DNA from: an uncultured Collinsella sp.
Lineage (GTDB): Bacteria > Actinomycetota > Coriobacteriia > Coriobacteriales > Coriobacteriaceae
DNA length: 64,000 nt
Assembly (NCBI GenBank): GCA_900556875.1
Contig: USQQ01000004.1
Location: forward strand, 62,001-126,000
Reading direction: 5' to 3'
A program made the translations under genes and the position numbers. How positions within the stretch are numbered: position 1 is the first letter of the stretch; every line of letters starts with the position of its first letter. Shown here piece after piece: positions 1 to 8,950 of this stretch. The notes under the pieces were generated by a model. The model was not told the origin of the DNA and did not search any database. It was given only the letters and a program-made list of their open reading frames with translations.

Positions 1-6
1 CGGAAC

Positions 7-62
7 TAGTCATTGGGGACGTTCTTAAATGACTAGTCAAACAAGAACGTCCCCAATGACTA
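7..62. repeat. Long inverted repeat (hairpin), possible dispersed palindromic element
   Basis: Two perfectly complementary 20-nt arms (7-26 and 43-62) enclose a 16-nt loop that itself contains the palindrome GACTAGTC. The arms carry the core ATTGGGGACGTTCTT. It lies about 90 bp upstream of the first kinase gene. There is no T-run on the plus strand after the second arm, so a simple terminator is less likely than a REP/MITE-like repeat. Only one copy is in this window. Confidence 0.7.
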
Positions 63-148
63 CCTGACCGTTTAGCGGTGCGGTGGCTGAGTGGGCAGGT
101 TGAGCTGGTATCCTTATGTGATACTGTCTCGACTCGATAGGATTACAT

Positions 149-2953
149 GTGAAACCTTCCGCCATCCTTCGTTTGGCTCTATATCGCACCCTAGCCGTCG
201 CGGTTGCCGTACTCACCGTACTGAGCGCCGTCATGCCTGCCCCCGCCTTTGCCGCCGACTCCGACCACCAGGTCAAGACGGTCCGCGTTGGCTGGCTCGT
301 CAACAACAAAGGCTTCCAGGAAGGCACGCCGGGCGAGCGCCTCTCGGGATGGGGCTACGAGTACCTCCAGACCCTCTCGTATTACACAAAGGGCTGGCAA
401 TACGAATACGTTAGCGGCACCTTCTCCGAGCTTATGGACATGCTCGAGGCAGGCGAAATCGACCTCATGCCCAACATCTCGTATTCGGCAGAACGCGAGC
501 AGAAGCTGCTCTTTTCCTCAAATCCCGAGGGCACCGAGCGCTACTATATCTACGCCAGGCCCGACCGCGACGATCTAGCCAAGGGTGACCCTCAGGCGCT
601 CCAAGGCCTCACCATCGGCTGCAACTCTGGCGTTATGCAAACTATCGTCGGCCAGCAGTGGCTCGCCAACGAAGACGTTACCTGCACCTATAAAGAAATC
701 GACACCGGCAGCGCCCTCTTTGAGGCGCTTGCAGACGGCGAGGTCGACGCCGTCATCATGAACGACACCATTTCGTCGCCCGATGCGTCACCCATGTTCT
801 ACGTAGGCTCGAGCGACTACTATTTTGCCGTTCCCAAAAGCCGCCCTGACCTGATGAACGACATCAACGCCGCCATGACGACCATCGCCCGCGATAACCC
901 GCGCTATAACGAGGAAGTCAAAACGAGTTACTCGACCCAAAACAGTGGCTCGTCATCGCTCACCGGCACCGAGACCACCTGGCTCAAAGAAAACGGCAAT
1001 ACCATCACGCTCGGCTATCTTAAAAACCAACTTCCCTACTGTACGCAAAATGACGACGGCGAGATGGAAGGGTCGCTCGCCTCGCTTGCAACGACGTTGC
1101 ACGACAAGTTTGACATTACGGTCAAAACAATCGCACTCTCGAACAACAAGCAAATGATCAAAGCCCTTTCCAACGGAACCATCGATGTCGCCCTGCCGTT
1201 GTTTCGCGACTACTGGCTCGCCGAGCAGACAGGGGTCATCCAGTCAAACTCGATGGGAACGGTTTCGCTGACCGCCATTCACAATGGCAAAAACCTGAAC
1301 AGCGACCTTAAGAACATCGCTTGTACAAAGAGCACAATCGTTAACCGTTTTGAGCTCGAAAGTCTCTTTCCGAACGCAACGGTAACCGAGTATTCGAATG
1401 ACGGCGAGGTGCTCAAAGCCCTCGATGAGGGGAAGGCACGTTGCATCATTGTCCCCAGCACGCGCCTGGAAACTCTCCGCGACATCTACGACATCGAGGA
1501 TTTCGAAACACAGGAACTCACCAACACGGCACAACTATCGTGTTTAATTTCGCGCGGCAAGCCCGAGCTGCTGGGAATCATCAATAAGGGCATCGTCAAT
1601 GCAGGTGAATCGCTCTCTGCAAACAGCTATTTCCCCACATCGTACTCGGCGCAAGAATCGGATGCGTTCCGACTTCTCTACCGCAACCGCATCGTCATTG
1701 CGGCAGTCGTCATCTGCATTTTGCACACCGGCATCGTCATCCTTGTCTGGTCGCTTTACCGCGCACAGGAGGAACGGCAGAAAGCCGATGCCGCCAACGC
1801 CGCCAAAACCGCTTTCCTCACGCGCATGAGCCACGACATCCGCACGCCGCTCAACGGCATCCTGGGCCTTATCGAAATTGAGGAATTGAGAGAAGGCGAC
1901 ATGCAGGTCGCCCGCGAAAGCCGCGCCAAGGCGCGCGTTGCCGCCAATCACCTGCTGTCACTGATTAACGACATCCTCGAGATGGGCAGGATCGAGGAGC
2001 GCAAAGTGACGCTCGAGCACGAATCATTCAACCTTAAAGAGCTGTGCGACAATGCGCTCGTACTGTGCAAGCTCCGCGCATCGGACCGCGGCATAACCAT
2101 GCTCGACACCAGCGAGCCCTACGCTGTCGACCAATATATGATCGGCAGCCCCACCCATATTCGGCAGATCCTTGTCAACCTGCTCGACAACAGCATCAAG
2201 TACAACAAGCACGGAGGCACCGTCACGTTCTCATCGACCATCAAGCCGGTCGACGACGAGCACGCCGTGTTTTGCTTTAGCGTCTCGGACACCGGCATCG
2301 GCATGTCGCCCGAGTTTCTAAAGCACATCTACGAACCGTTTGCCCAAGAGGGCAACGATGCCCGCAGTAAATTTCAGGGAACTGGCATGGGCATGCCGAT
2401 CGTCAAATCGCTCATAGACATGATGGGCGGCACGATTGAGATTTCGAGCGAGGTCGGCATGGGAAGTACGTTCAACGTCCAGATTCCGCTCGATATCGAC
2501 AAGAACCCTCAGGCAAGAGAAGGTGCGGACGAGCAGGCGATCAGCTGCTCGCTTGCCGGCATGAACGTTCTTTTGGCCGAAGACAACGAGCTCAATGCCG
2601 AAATTGCCCAGGCCCTGCTCGAAAGCGAAGGCATCGTCGTAACTCGCGCCGCCGACGGCAAAGAAGCGGTCGAACTATACACTAGTCGTCCCGCCGGCAG
2701 CTTCGATGCGATCCTGATGGACATCATGATGCCGGGTATGGATGGCTACGAGGCAACTCGCGCGATTCGTCTGAGCGAGAAGGCCGATGCAGCCGACATC
2801 CCCATCATCGCGCTCACCGCCAATGCCTTTGCCGAGGACGCCAAGGCGGCACACGATGCCGGCATGAACGCCCATCTGCCCAAACCGCTCGACTTTAACA
2901 AGCTCAAAAACATCCTCGCCCGCATCAAGAAAAACGGAACTGTTTCGCTATAG
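149..2953 (+). CDS. Hybrid sensor histidine kinase with two fused periplasmic binding-protein domains
   Basis: 934 residues, GTG start at 149 with AGGA about 6 nt upstream. A signal peptide/first membrane segment (about 1-35, ending PAPAFAADS) is followed by two SBP_bac_3-like domains (about 45-258 and 275-500), a membrane helix (about 513-537), a HisKA domain with SHDIRTPLNG (H562), an HATPase domain (N-box NLLDNSIKYN; DTGIGM; GTGMGMPIV) and a C-terminal receiver (LLAEDNELNAE; phospho-acceptor D858 in LMDIMMP). It should sense a small polar ligand outside the cell and feed a phosphorelay; there is no output domain, so an Hpt or response-regulator partner must be elsewhere. It converges on a second hybrid kinase at 3545-5737 of related design. 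Ligand unknown. Confidence 0.92.
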   Translation: MKPSAILRLALYRTLAVAVAVLTVLSAVMPAPAFAADSDHQVKTVRVGWLVNNKGFQEGTPGERLSGWGYEYLQTLSYYTKGWQYEYVSGTFSELMDMLEAGEIDLMPNISYSAEREQKLLFSSNPEGTERYYIYARPDRDDLAKGDPQALQGLTIGCNSGVMQTIVGQQWLANEDVTCTYKEIDTGSALFEALADGEVDAVIMNDTISSPDASPMFYVGSSDYYFAVPKSRPDLMNDINAAMTTIARDNPRYNEEVKTSYSTQNSGSSSLTGTETTWLKENGNTITLGYLKNQLPYCTQNDDGEMEGSLASLATTLHDKFDITVKTIALSNNKQMIKALSNGTIDVALPLFRDYWLAEQTGVIQSNSMGTVSLTAIHNGKNLNSDLKNIACTKSTIVNRFELESLFPNATVTEYSNDGEVLKALDEGKARCIIVPSTRLETLRDIYDIEDFETQELTNTAQLSCLISRGKPELLGIINKGIVNAGESLSANSYFPTSYSAQESDAFRLLYRNRIVIAAVVICILHTGIVILVWSLYRAQEERQKADAANAAKTAFLTRMSHDIRTPLNGILGLIEIEELREGDMQVARESRAKARVAANHLLSLINDILEMGRIEERKVTLEHESFNLKELCDNALVLCKLRASDRGITMLDTSEPYAVDQYMIGSPTHIRQILVNLLDNSIKYNKHGGTVTFSSTIKPVDDEHAVFCFSVSDTGIGMSPEFLKHIYEPFAQEGNDARSKFQGTGMGMPIVKSLIDMMGGTIEISSEVGMGSTFNVQIPLDIDKNPQAREGADEQAISCSLAGMNVLLAEDNELNAEIAQALLESEGIVVTRAADGKEAVELYTSRPAGSFDAILMDIMMPGMDGYEATRAIRLSEKADAADIPIIALTANAFAEDAKAAHDAGMNAHLPKPLDFNKLKNILARIKKNGTVSL

Positions 2954-2995
2954 TTTGTGCCCACCCACCATGCACAGTTAGAAAGGAAGCCAACG

Positions 2996-3475
2996 ATGTT
3001 TAGGCCCTTACGTCGAAAGAAACGCGCCATCACTGACGAGGAAGCGCGCGAGTTGCTCGCTATCTGCAAGCGCGGTGTCTTTGCCGTCAACGGCGATGGT
3101 GGCTACCCGTATGCCATTCCCGTCAACTACTTCTTTGACGCCGAGCACGACAAGATTTATTTCCATGGTGCCAAGGCTGGCCACAAGGTCGATTCACTCA
3201 GGCGTGATGATAAAGTCTGCTTTACCGTTTACGGCAACGAGTGGTACAAGGACGATGACTGGGCTCCCTATGTTATGAGCACCGTGGTCTTTGGTCGTTG
3301 CCGTCTGGTAGATGAGACACCTGCGTTTATCGAGGACAAAGTCCGCCAGCTCGCGCTTAAGTACTACCCCTCTGCCGAAGAAGTTGAAGAGGAAATCGCC
3401 AAAGACATCAAGGGCGTCCAACTCTACGAGATTTCGATTGAGCATCTTTGCGGCAAGCAGATCCATGAAAAGTAA
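2996..3475 (+). CDS. Pyridoxamine 5'-phosphate oxidase-like flavin-binding protein (NimA/PNPOx fold)
   Basis: 159 residues from ATG 2996, chosen because GAAAGGA lies 9 nt upstream; an in-frame GTG at 2957 has no such site. The sequence has the split-barrel family pattern: an N-terminal helix (EEARELLAICKRGVFAVNG), then GGYPYAIPVNYFFD, IYFHGAKAGHKVDSLRRDDK and VCFTVYG. Family members bind FMN or related cofactors and include nitroimidazole-resistance reductases; the true substrate cannot be told from sequence. It begins 42 bp after the hybrid kinase and could share its transcript. Confidence 0.85.
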   Translation: MFRPLRRKKRAITDEEARELLAICKRGVFAVNGDGGYPYAIPVNYFFDAEHDKIYFHGAKAGHKVDSLRRDDKVCFTVYGNEWYKDDDWAPYVMSTVVFGRCRLVDETPAFIEDKVRQLALKYYPSAEEVEEEIAKDIKGVQLYEISIEHLCGKQIHEK

Positions 3476-3507
3476 GCCCAAAAACAGGTCCTGCAAATAG
3501 CAAAATG

Positions 3508-3537
3508 GCTCGGTTCCAACCAGTATTGGAACCGAGC
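3508..3537. terminator. Bidirectional intrinsic terminator between convergent genes
   Basis: Perfect 12-bp stem (3508-3519 with 3526-3537) around a 6-nt loop, flanked by AAAA on the left and TATTTGTTT on the right, so it can end transcripts from both 2996-3475 (+) and 3545-5737 (-). Confidence 0.8.
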
Positions 3538-3544
3538 TATTTGT

Positions 3545-5737
3545 TTATGAAGCGTCGGCGGCTATGTGCGCAAGCGCCTCAACGAGATCCTGAGAACTCA
3601 CGGGTTTGCTCAGATGCGCGTTCATGCCCGCCTCGCGCGAAAGCCTACGGTCGTCGGCAAAGGCATTGGCGCTCACGGCGATAATCGGCGTGGTCGCGGC
3701 GTCCTCGCGATCGAGCGCTCGAATCTGACGCGTGGCCTCAAGGCCATCGATGCCGGGCATCATGATGTCCATCAATACCACGTCGTACTCGTGCGGCGCG
3801 CTCGCGGCAAACGTCTCGACGGCAGACTCGCCATCTTTAACATGTGTCACGACGGCACCGGCGCGGTCGAGCGTAAACTGTGCGATCTCGGCATTCAGGT
3901 CGTTATCCTCTACGAGCAAAACACGCAGGCCCTGGATCACGTCGCTGTCGCCTGCATCCACGCGAACTGCCTGGGGAATCTCGGAACTCTTGCACTTCTC
4001 AAACGGCAGGCAAATGGTAAACGTCGTCCCCCGCCCCAAGGCGCTCGTAAAGCTCATGGTTCCGCCCATAAGCTCGACCAACTGTTTGGCAATAGACGCG
4101 CCCAGGCCAGTTCCCGATGAAGCGCCTTCCACCTGCTGTTCCTCGCGGCTGAACGGCTCGTAGAGGTGCTGTTGAAACTCCTCGCTCATGCCAATGCCGT
4201 TATCGGCGATCGTGTATTCATAGACGGGGACACCGTCCACCGGCTCCACCTCGCGGCATGTCAGGCGAACATAGCCGCCCTGGCGGTTGTACTTGACGGC
4301 ATTACCGGCAATATTGAGCAACAGACGCTTGAGGTGCGTCACGCTCACCCGGGCATAGGGATGATCAAGAGTCCGTTGGTCGCAGATAATTGTCACCAGG
4401 CGCTCCTCGGCTTGGCGCTCCAGAATATCGCACACCTCACGGTTGAGGGCCACCATATCTGTAGGCACGAGATTCAGGTCGACCTGCCCGCTCTCCAAGC
4501 GGCTCATATCGAGTGCCTCGTTCGCAAGGTCGAGCAACAGTCCCGACGCCGTCCAGATCTTTGAGCGGCACTCAGTCTGCTTTTGCAAGTCGTCCGCGTT
4601 GGCATTGCCCACCTCGACCATACCGCGAATGCCGTTGATGGGCGTGCGCAGGTCGTGACTCATGCGACGCAGGAACTCCGTCTTTGCAGAGTTGGCAGAC
4701 GAAGCTTCGCGCGCCGCTTTTGCCAGTTTGTCGCCATAGTCGCGCTCCTGCAGCAACAGGTCGGCAAAGCGTTGGCTCTCGGCGCGGCGGCGCACCAACA
4801 CAACAGTGGCTATAACACCGCCGTAGAGTGCCAACACGCTGGCAACAACAGCGGCAACAACCTCAAAGTAACGCTGCGCGGGAGCATAGGTGTACACGTA
4901 AAAATCGCGCGCTTTACCAAATGTGCCCAGATACCACTCACCGCTGTCGTTAACCAATCTGACCTTACCAGCCAGGCAACGCTCCTTAATGCCGTTGACA
5001 ACGATGGCATCCGTCGCAGGCAAATCGAACACGCCTGACACGGCGGGCTCAACAGCGTTGGTCGCAACGACCTTACCGTCGTTTTCGATCACGATATTGC
5101 CGCTATCGATGGTCTCATAACCATCGAGCAAGCTCTGCAACTTGAGCGTATTGCTCGCGACCGCCTTGGCGCTCTGGTGCCTCACCGCGACAACGATGCC
5201 CTCACCGTCCCGCCGGGCCACGCAGCCAATGTCTGCGACCGAATCGTCCGCAAGCGTAATGCGAGCGGTATAGGACTTAAGCGGATGGGCTGCCACCTCC
5301 AGCACAGGCGCCTCTTTGAGATTCGCGGCGAGCGACTCGTAGCCCACGTCATCCTTCGAGGACTCGGACACCAAGTTGCCCGATGCATCCGTTACGATCA
5401 GCGCTGTCACATTAAACTGGTCAGCATATTGCTCCAACGTAGCGTTATCCACCGAGCCGTCGCGCTCCATATCGCGCGCCGCCTCTCCGGCGATCTCCAT
5501 AACGCGAATCAGGTTTTTGGTCGCATAGGCGCTGTTGAACGCATCGTAGGAAAGGCTCTGTGTCGCCACGTAATCGACAACGTCGGCAAAGCGCTGCTCG
5601 GCCTGAGCTGTCGTGTAGGCGTAGCTCGTCACGCCGGCAACAATCGAGAGCGCTATCCCCAACAGGACGACGATGAGCCATTCCCGTGCCGAACGATCGC
5701 CCCGCTCCTGAGCGGTGTGGTCGGACGCATCAATCAT
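3545..5737 (-). CDS. Membrane hybrid sensor histidine kinase with C-terminal receiver
   Basis: 730 residues. Membrane helix (about 20-43), extracytoplasmic sensor of about 240 residues (probably Cache-like), second helix (about 288-312), HisKA with MSHDLRTPINGIRG (H361), HATPase (NIAGNAVKYN; DNGIGM; GTGLGASIAKQL) and receiver (LLVEDNDLNAE; D657 in LMDIMMP). Its start ATGA overlaps the stop of the upstream binding lipoprotein (5734-6603) by 4 bp, so the two are translationally coupled and the lipoprotein probably presents ligand to this kinase. As in the kinase at 149-2953, no DNA-binding output is attached. Confidence 0.92.
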   Translation of the reverse strand: MIDASDHTAQERGDRSAREWLIVVLLGIALSIVAGVTSYAYTTAQAEQRFADVVDYVATQSLSYDAFNSAYATKNLIRVMEIAGEAARDMERDGSVDNATLEQYADQFNVTALIVTDASGNLVSESSKDDVGYESLAANLKEAPVLEVAAHPLKSYTARITLADDSVADIGCVARRDGEGIVVAVRHQSAKAVASNTLKLQSLLDGYETIDSGNIVIENDGKVVATNAVEPAVSGVFDLPATDAIVVNGIKERCLAGKVRLVNDSGEWYLGTFGKARDFYVYTYAPAQRYFEVVAAVVASVLALYGGVIATVVLVRRRAESQRFADLLLQERDYGDKLAKAAREASSANSAKTEFLRRMSHDLRTPINGIRGMVEVGNANADDLQKQTECRSKIWTASGLLLDLANEALDMSRLESGQVDLNLVPTDMVALNREVCDILERQAEERLVTIICDQRTLDHPYARVSVTHLKRLLLNIAGNAVKYNRQGGYVRLTCREVEPVDGVPVYEYTIADNGIGMSEEFQQHLYEPFSREEQQVEGASSGTGLGASIAKQLVELMGGTMSFTSALGRGTTFTICLPFEKCKSSEIPQAVRVDAGDSDVIQGLRVLLVEDNDLNAEIAQFTLDRAGAVVTHVKDGESAVETFAASAPHEYDVVLMDIMMPGIDGLEATRQIRALDREDAATTPIIAVSANAFADDRRLSREAGMNAHLSKPVSSQDLVEALAHIAADAS

Positions 5738-6603
5738 GACAGGCCCTCCACATTCAAAAAGGGCGAAGGGTCATCAAAATACTTTGACACCAGGCGCTCC
5801 ATGGTGCCATCGGCAAGCATTTCTTGGTAGGCATGGGTGAGCTTAACGTCGATGCCGCGTGTGTCGTTGATATCGAAAGCGGTGCCCAAACCAACCTCTA
5901 GCAGCGGCTCAGACAAAATGCGATACGTCACGCCATAGTCTTTTTCGTAGGTGAGCAGCGAGGACTCATGCGCGGCGATGGCGTCGACTAGGCCCTCGAC
6001 AAGCGCCGGGTTCAGGTACGAGCGGTCCGAAAAGCTGTAGAGCTCCTTAATCTGCGGAACGTTTTCATTGGTGTGATTGAGCAGAATCGATTCGGGCTTG
6101 GTGGTGGACTGGACCGCCACGACCCTACCCTCAAGATCGGCAAGCGTGTAGATATCGCTTTCGGGATCGACAGCAACCACCTGTCGGCTCGCAAGGTACG
6201 GCCCCGCCCAGCGATACTCGCCTTCGCGGCCCGTCATACTAAAGCTGCCCATGGCGCAATCGAGCTCGCCGCTCGCCAGCAGCTCTTTCTTCTTTTCCCA
6301 GTCGATCAGCTGGTACTTTGGCTTGTAGCCAATGCGGCCCAAAGCCTCGGTCAAAATATCGACATCCAGGCCAACAATATCGCCGTACTCGTTGCTATAC
6401 ACAAACGGTGGATAGAGGTCGCTGCCAACGTTGAGCGTCTTAAGGTTGTCGTCTTTGACCTGCGAGGCGGCTGCGCCTTCTGATGCAGACGCCGCGGCCC
6501 CATCATTCAACCCGGAACAGCCAGCTATCGCCACGACAAAGGCGCCCACCACTGCAAGCGCAACAAACAACGATATGGCGGCCGAGCGACGAGGTCTTTT
6601 CAT
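5734..6603 (-). CDS. Amino-acid-type substrate-binding lipoprotein (SBP_bac_3), kinase-associated
   Basis: 289 residues from ATG 6603, chosen because GGAG sits 5 nt upstream and it begins the lipoprotein signal (MKRPRRSAAISLF...VVAIAGC, lipobox Cys29). The remainder is one SBP_bac_3 fold: LNVGSDLYPPFVYSNE, GLDVDILTEALGRIGYKP, LLASGELDCAMGSFSMTGR and AYQEMLADGTMERLVSKYF. No permease or ATPase gene adjoins it; instead it overlaps the hybrid kinase at 3545-5737, so a sensory rather than transport role is inferred. Confidence 0.88.
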   Translation of the reverse strand: MKRPRRSAAISLFVALAVVGAFVVAIAGCSGLNDGAAASASEGAAASQVKDDNLKTLNVGSDLYPPFVYSNEYGDIVGLDVDILTEALGRIGYKPKYQLIDWEKKKELLASGELDCAMGSFSMTGREGEYRWAGPYLASRQVVAVDPESDIYTLADLEGRVVAVQSTTKPESILLNHTNENVPQIKELYSFSDRSYLNPALVEGLVDAIAAHESSLLTYEKDYGVTYRILSEPLLEVGLGTAFDINDTRGIDVKLTHAYQEMLADGTMERLVSKYFDDPSPFLNVEGLS

Positions 6604-6745
6604 CGAGCTCCAGACGATCCTGTTTACAGACTCAAGAGCAAAGATATTAGCAGACAAAACCGCGCTTGCGCTCAATGGTTACAGATGCTTTACCATACGG
6701 GGCCTTCCAGCCAATCTGGCAGACAGCCCCGCATGCAGCACTCAC

Positions 6746-7960
6746 TTACCGTGCATTAAAAACGTAGCGGTCCAAGCGCTCGCACGCCTCCCTTACGCGC
6801 GAAAGCGGCAGCGCCAGATTCACGCGAATGTGGCAAGGCCCGTGGAACGGACGGCCGTCCTGATAGCCCACGCCCACACGCGCGCCCTCGTCGAGCAGCC
6901 ACTGAATATCGTGCCCATGCACGCAGCACCACTCCGTGCAGTCCAGGAACACCATATAGGTGCCCTGCGGGCGCGAATAGGACACGCCCTCAAAATGCTC
7001 GTCAACGTAATTGCAAAAGTAGTCAACGTTGGCATCGATGACCTCATTGAGCTCATCGAGCCACTCGTAGCCTTGCGGCTGGTAGGCACCGATAAGCGCA
7101 TGCATGGAGAGGACGTTCATCTCGTTGTAGTGAGTCTTGTTGGACACGGCGCACACGCGGTCGCGCAGCGTCTCGTTATAGATGATGTGGTAGCTGCCGA
7201 CCAGGCCCGCCAGGTTAAACGTCTTGCTGGGCGCATAGAGGGCGACCGTGCGCATGCGGGCATCCTCGCTCACCGACTGCGTCGGGATATGCTTGTGACC
7301 GGGCAAGATGATGTCGGACCAAATCTCGTCCGAAATCACCACGCAATCGTGCCGGCGATAGATGTCCATGGCGCGCTCGATCTCGTCGCGCTCCCATACG
7401 CGGCCACAAGGATTGTGCGGCGAGCAGAACACCGCGGCGTGGATGTGGTTTTGGGTGAGCTTGCGTTCCATGTCCTCAAAGTCCATGCGCCACACGCCCT
7501 GGTCGTCGAGCTTAAGCGGGCTGTGGACAATGCGATAGCCCGCGGCTTCGATGGACTTGGTAAAGCCGATGTAGGTAGGGCTGTGGACCAGCACCGCATC
7601 GCCCGGCTGGACATACGCCCGCAGGGTCGACACGACACCGCCCAGCACGCCGTTTTCGTAGCCGATATGCTCCGGGAGCAGACCCTCGACGCCATTACGT
7701 CGGCTCTGCCATTCGATGATGCGGTCGAAGTACTCGTCGCGCGGATCGAAATAGCCAAACATGGGATGCTGGGCGCGCTGAATGATGTGCTCCTGGACCG
7801 TGGGCACCGTGGCAAAGTTCATGTCCGCCACCCACATGGGGATGCGGTCGAAGCCCTCGTCGGGCGCGTTCGGAGCCATGCCAGGGATCTCGCCCCAGGA
7901 GTCAACGGCGATGGCGTCCATGCCGTGGCGGTCGATAAGCGAAGTAAAGTCGTATTTCAT
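6746..7960 (-). CDS. MalY/PatB-type PLP-dependent aminotransferase (C-S lyase)
   Basis: 404 residues, ATG 7960 with GGGAG upstream. Fold-type I aminotransferase of the MalY/PatB group: RIPMWVADMNFATVP near the N terminus, GVLGGVVSTLRAYVQPGDAV, CSPHNPCGRVW, ISDEIWSDI, and the PLP lysine in APSKTFNLAG (K246). Members cleave cystathionine/cysteine S-conjugates to pyruvate, ammonia and a thiol; some also act as aminotransferases. Single-gene unit with no clear operon partner. Confidence 0.9.
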   Translation of the reverse strand: MKYDFTSLIDRHGMDAIAVDSWGEIPGMAPNAPDEGFDRIPMWVADMNFATVPTVQEHIIQRAQHPMFGYFDPRDEYFDRIIEWQSRRNGVEGLLPEHIGYENGVLGGVVSTLRAYVQPGDAVLVHSPTYIGFTKSIEAAGYRIVHSPLKLDDQGVWRMDFEDMERKLTQNHIHAAVFCSPHNPCGRVWERDEIERAMDIYRRHDCVVISDEIWSDIILPGHKHIPTQSVSEDARMRTVALYAPSKTFNLAGLVGSYHIIYNETLRDRVCAVSNKTHYNEMNVLSMHALIGAYQPQGYEWLDELNEVIDANVDYFCNYVDEHFEGVSYSRPQGTYMVFLDCTEWCCVHGHDIQWLLDEGARVGVGYQDGRPFHGPCHIRVNLALPLSRVREACERLDRYVFNAR

Positions 7961-8072
7961 GCTGAGCTCCCGTGCAAAGCGGATTGTTTTGATAGGCGTT
8001 ATTGTCCACCAGCGTGGGCGATTTTGGCACGGGGTTTGGCGTTGAATTTGGCGAGCGCCATCGAATGGCTGG

Positions 8073-8810
8073 CTAGTCCCGCGCGTCGTCGACGGCGGTT
8101 ACCGTCAGCCTGGTTCCGTCAACCGTAAACGATATATCGAGCCCGGCGTAAGCCAAGTGGTACACGCGGTTTGGCTCGTGCTTGCTGCCCGCGCGGCGCG
8201 GATCTTGGCGAAGGACCTCTATCAAGCCGGAGAGCTTTGCGGGCGGGACCATATCCTGCAGCGCATGCGGAAACTCGACATTGAGCTCTTGCCATGGCGC
8301 ATCTTCAATCCAGCCGCCGGTCGCATCCGGGTGACAGTCCGCAAACGGAATGTAGGGCTTGATATCGTAGATGGGCGTGCCGTCACGCAGATCGGCCCCT
8401 AGCACATGGATGATGGGGCCATCGTCGGTAAGCCCGACATGATCGAGTTTGACGCAGGTAAGCCCAATGGGATTAGGTCGAAACGGGCTGCGCGTGGCAA
8501 ATACGCCCACGCGCTCGGCTCCACCCAAGCGCGGCGGTCGCACGGTCTTCGACCACTTGGCGTTGGTGCCGGACCTGTCCTGCGTCTTGGCATCGGCGGC
8601 GATGTCTTCCGCCGTGCCGCCGGGCGTTCCGTTTTCAAAGCGCCAGAGCAGCCACAGGTGCGAGAAGGAGTCCAAGCCCTCAACCGCCGCGTTGGAAGCA
8701 TATTCCGGCTCAAAGACAATGCGCCCCTCAAGATGGGGCGCCAAAAAGCTGTTGCGCGGGATGCCGAATTTCTGCGGCAGGTCGGTATGTATGTGTGCAA
8801 TAGGTTCCAT
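8073..8810 (-). CDS. trmO: tRNA m6t6A37 methyltransferase TrmO (TsaA family)
   Basis: About 245 residues from ATG 8810 (MEPIAHIHTDLPQKFGIPRN); earlier in-frame ATGs at 8819 and 8903 are possible but add non-family sequence. Hallmarks of the UPF0066/TsaA fold are visible: LDSFSHLWLLWRFE, FATRSPFRPNPIGLTCVKL, and VLGADLRDGTPIYDIKPYIP. The family uses SAM to methylate t6A at position 37 of threonine tRNAs. The C-terminal extension with PRRAGSKHEPNRVYHLAY is also typical. Start choice is the uncertain point. Confidence 0.88.
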   Translation of the reverse strand: MEPIAHIHTDLPQKFGIPRNSFLAPHLEGRIVFEPEYASNAAVEGLDSFSHLWLLWRFENGTPGGTAEDIAADAKTQDRSGTNAKWSKTVRPPRLGGAERVGVFATRSPFRPNPIGLTCVKLDHVGLTDDGPIIHVLGADLRDGTPIYDIKPYIPFADCHPDATGGWIEDAPWQELNVEFPHALQDMVPPAKLSGLIEVLRQDPRRAGSKHEPNRVYHLAYAGLDISFTVDGTRLTVTAVDDARD

Positions 8811-8950
8811 GCCGGTCATTGTACGGCATGAGGGCATGGACGCTGCGTGCAATCCCCCACCACGACCGCCCTTTTTGCAACCAACGGTTGCTTGGAAGGG
8901 CATCGGCCGCCGCGTATGCTTAAAGCCGCAAGCAGCAGAAAGGAGCTATC

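Noticed and set aside
6431..8128. Plus-strand open frame of 565 codons
   Set aside because: Antisense shadow of the binding lipoprotein and MalY genes; His/Arg/Ala-rich composition and no family motif.
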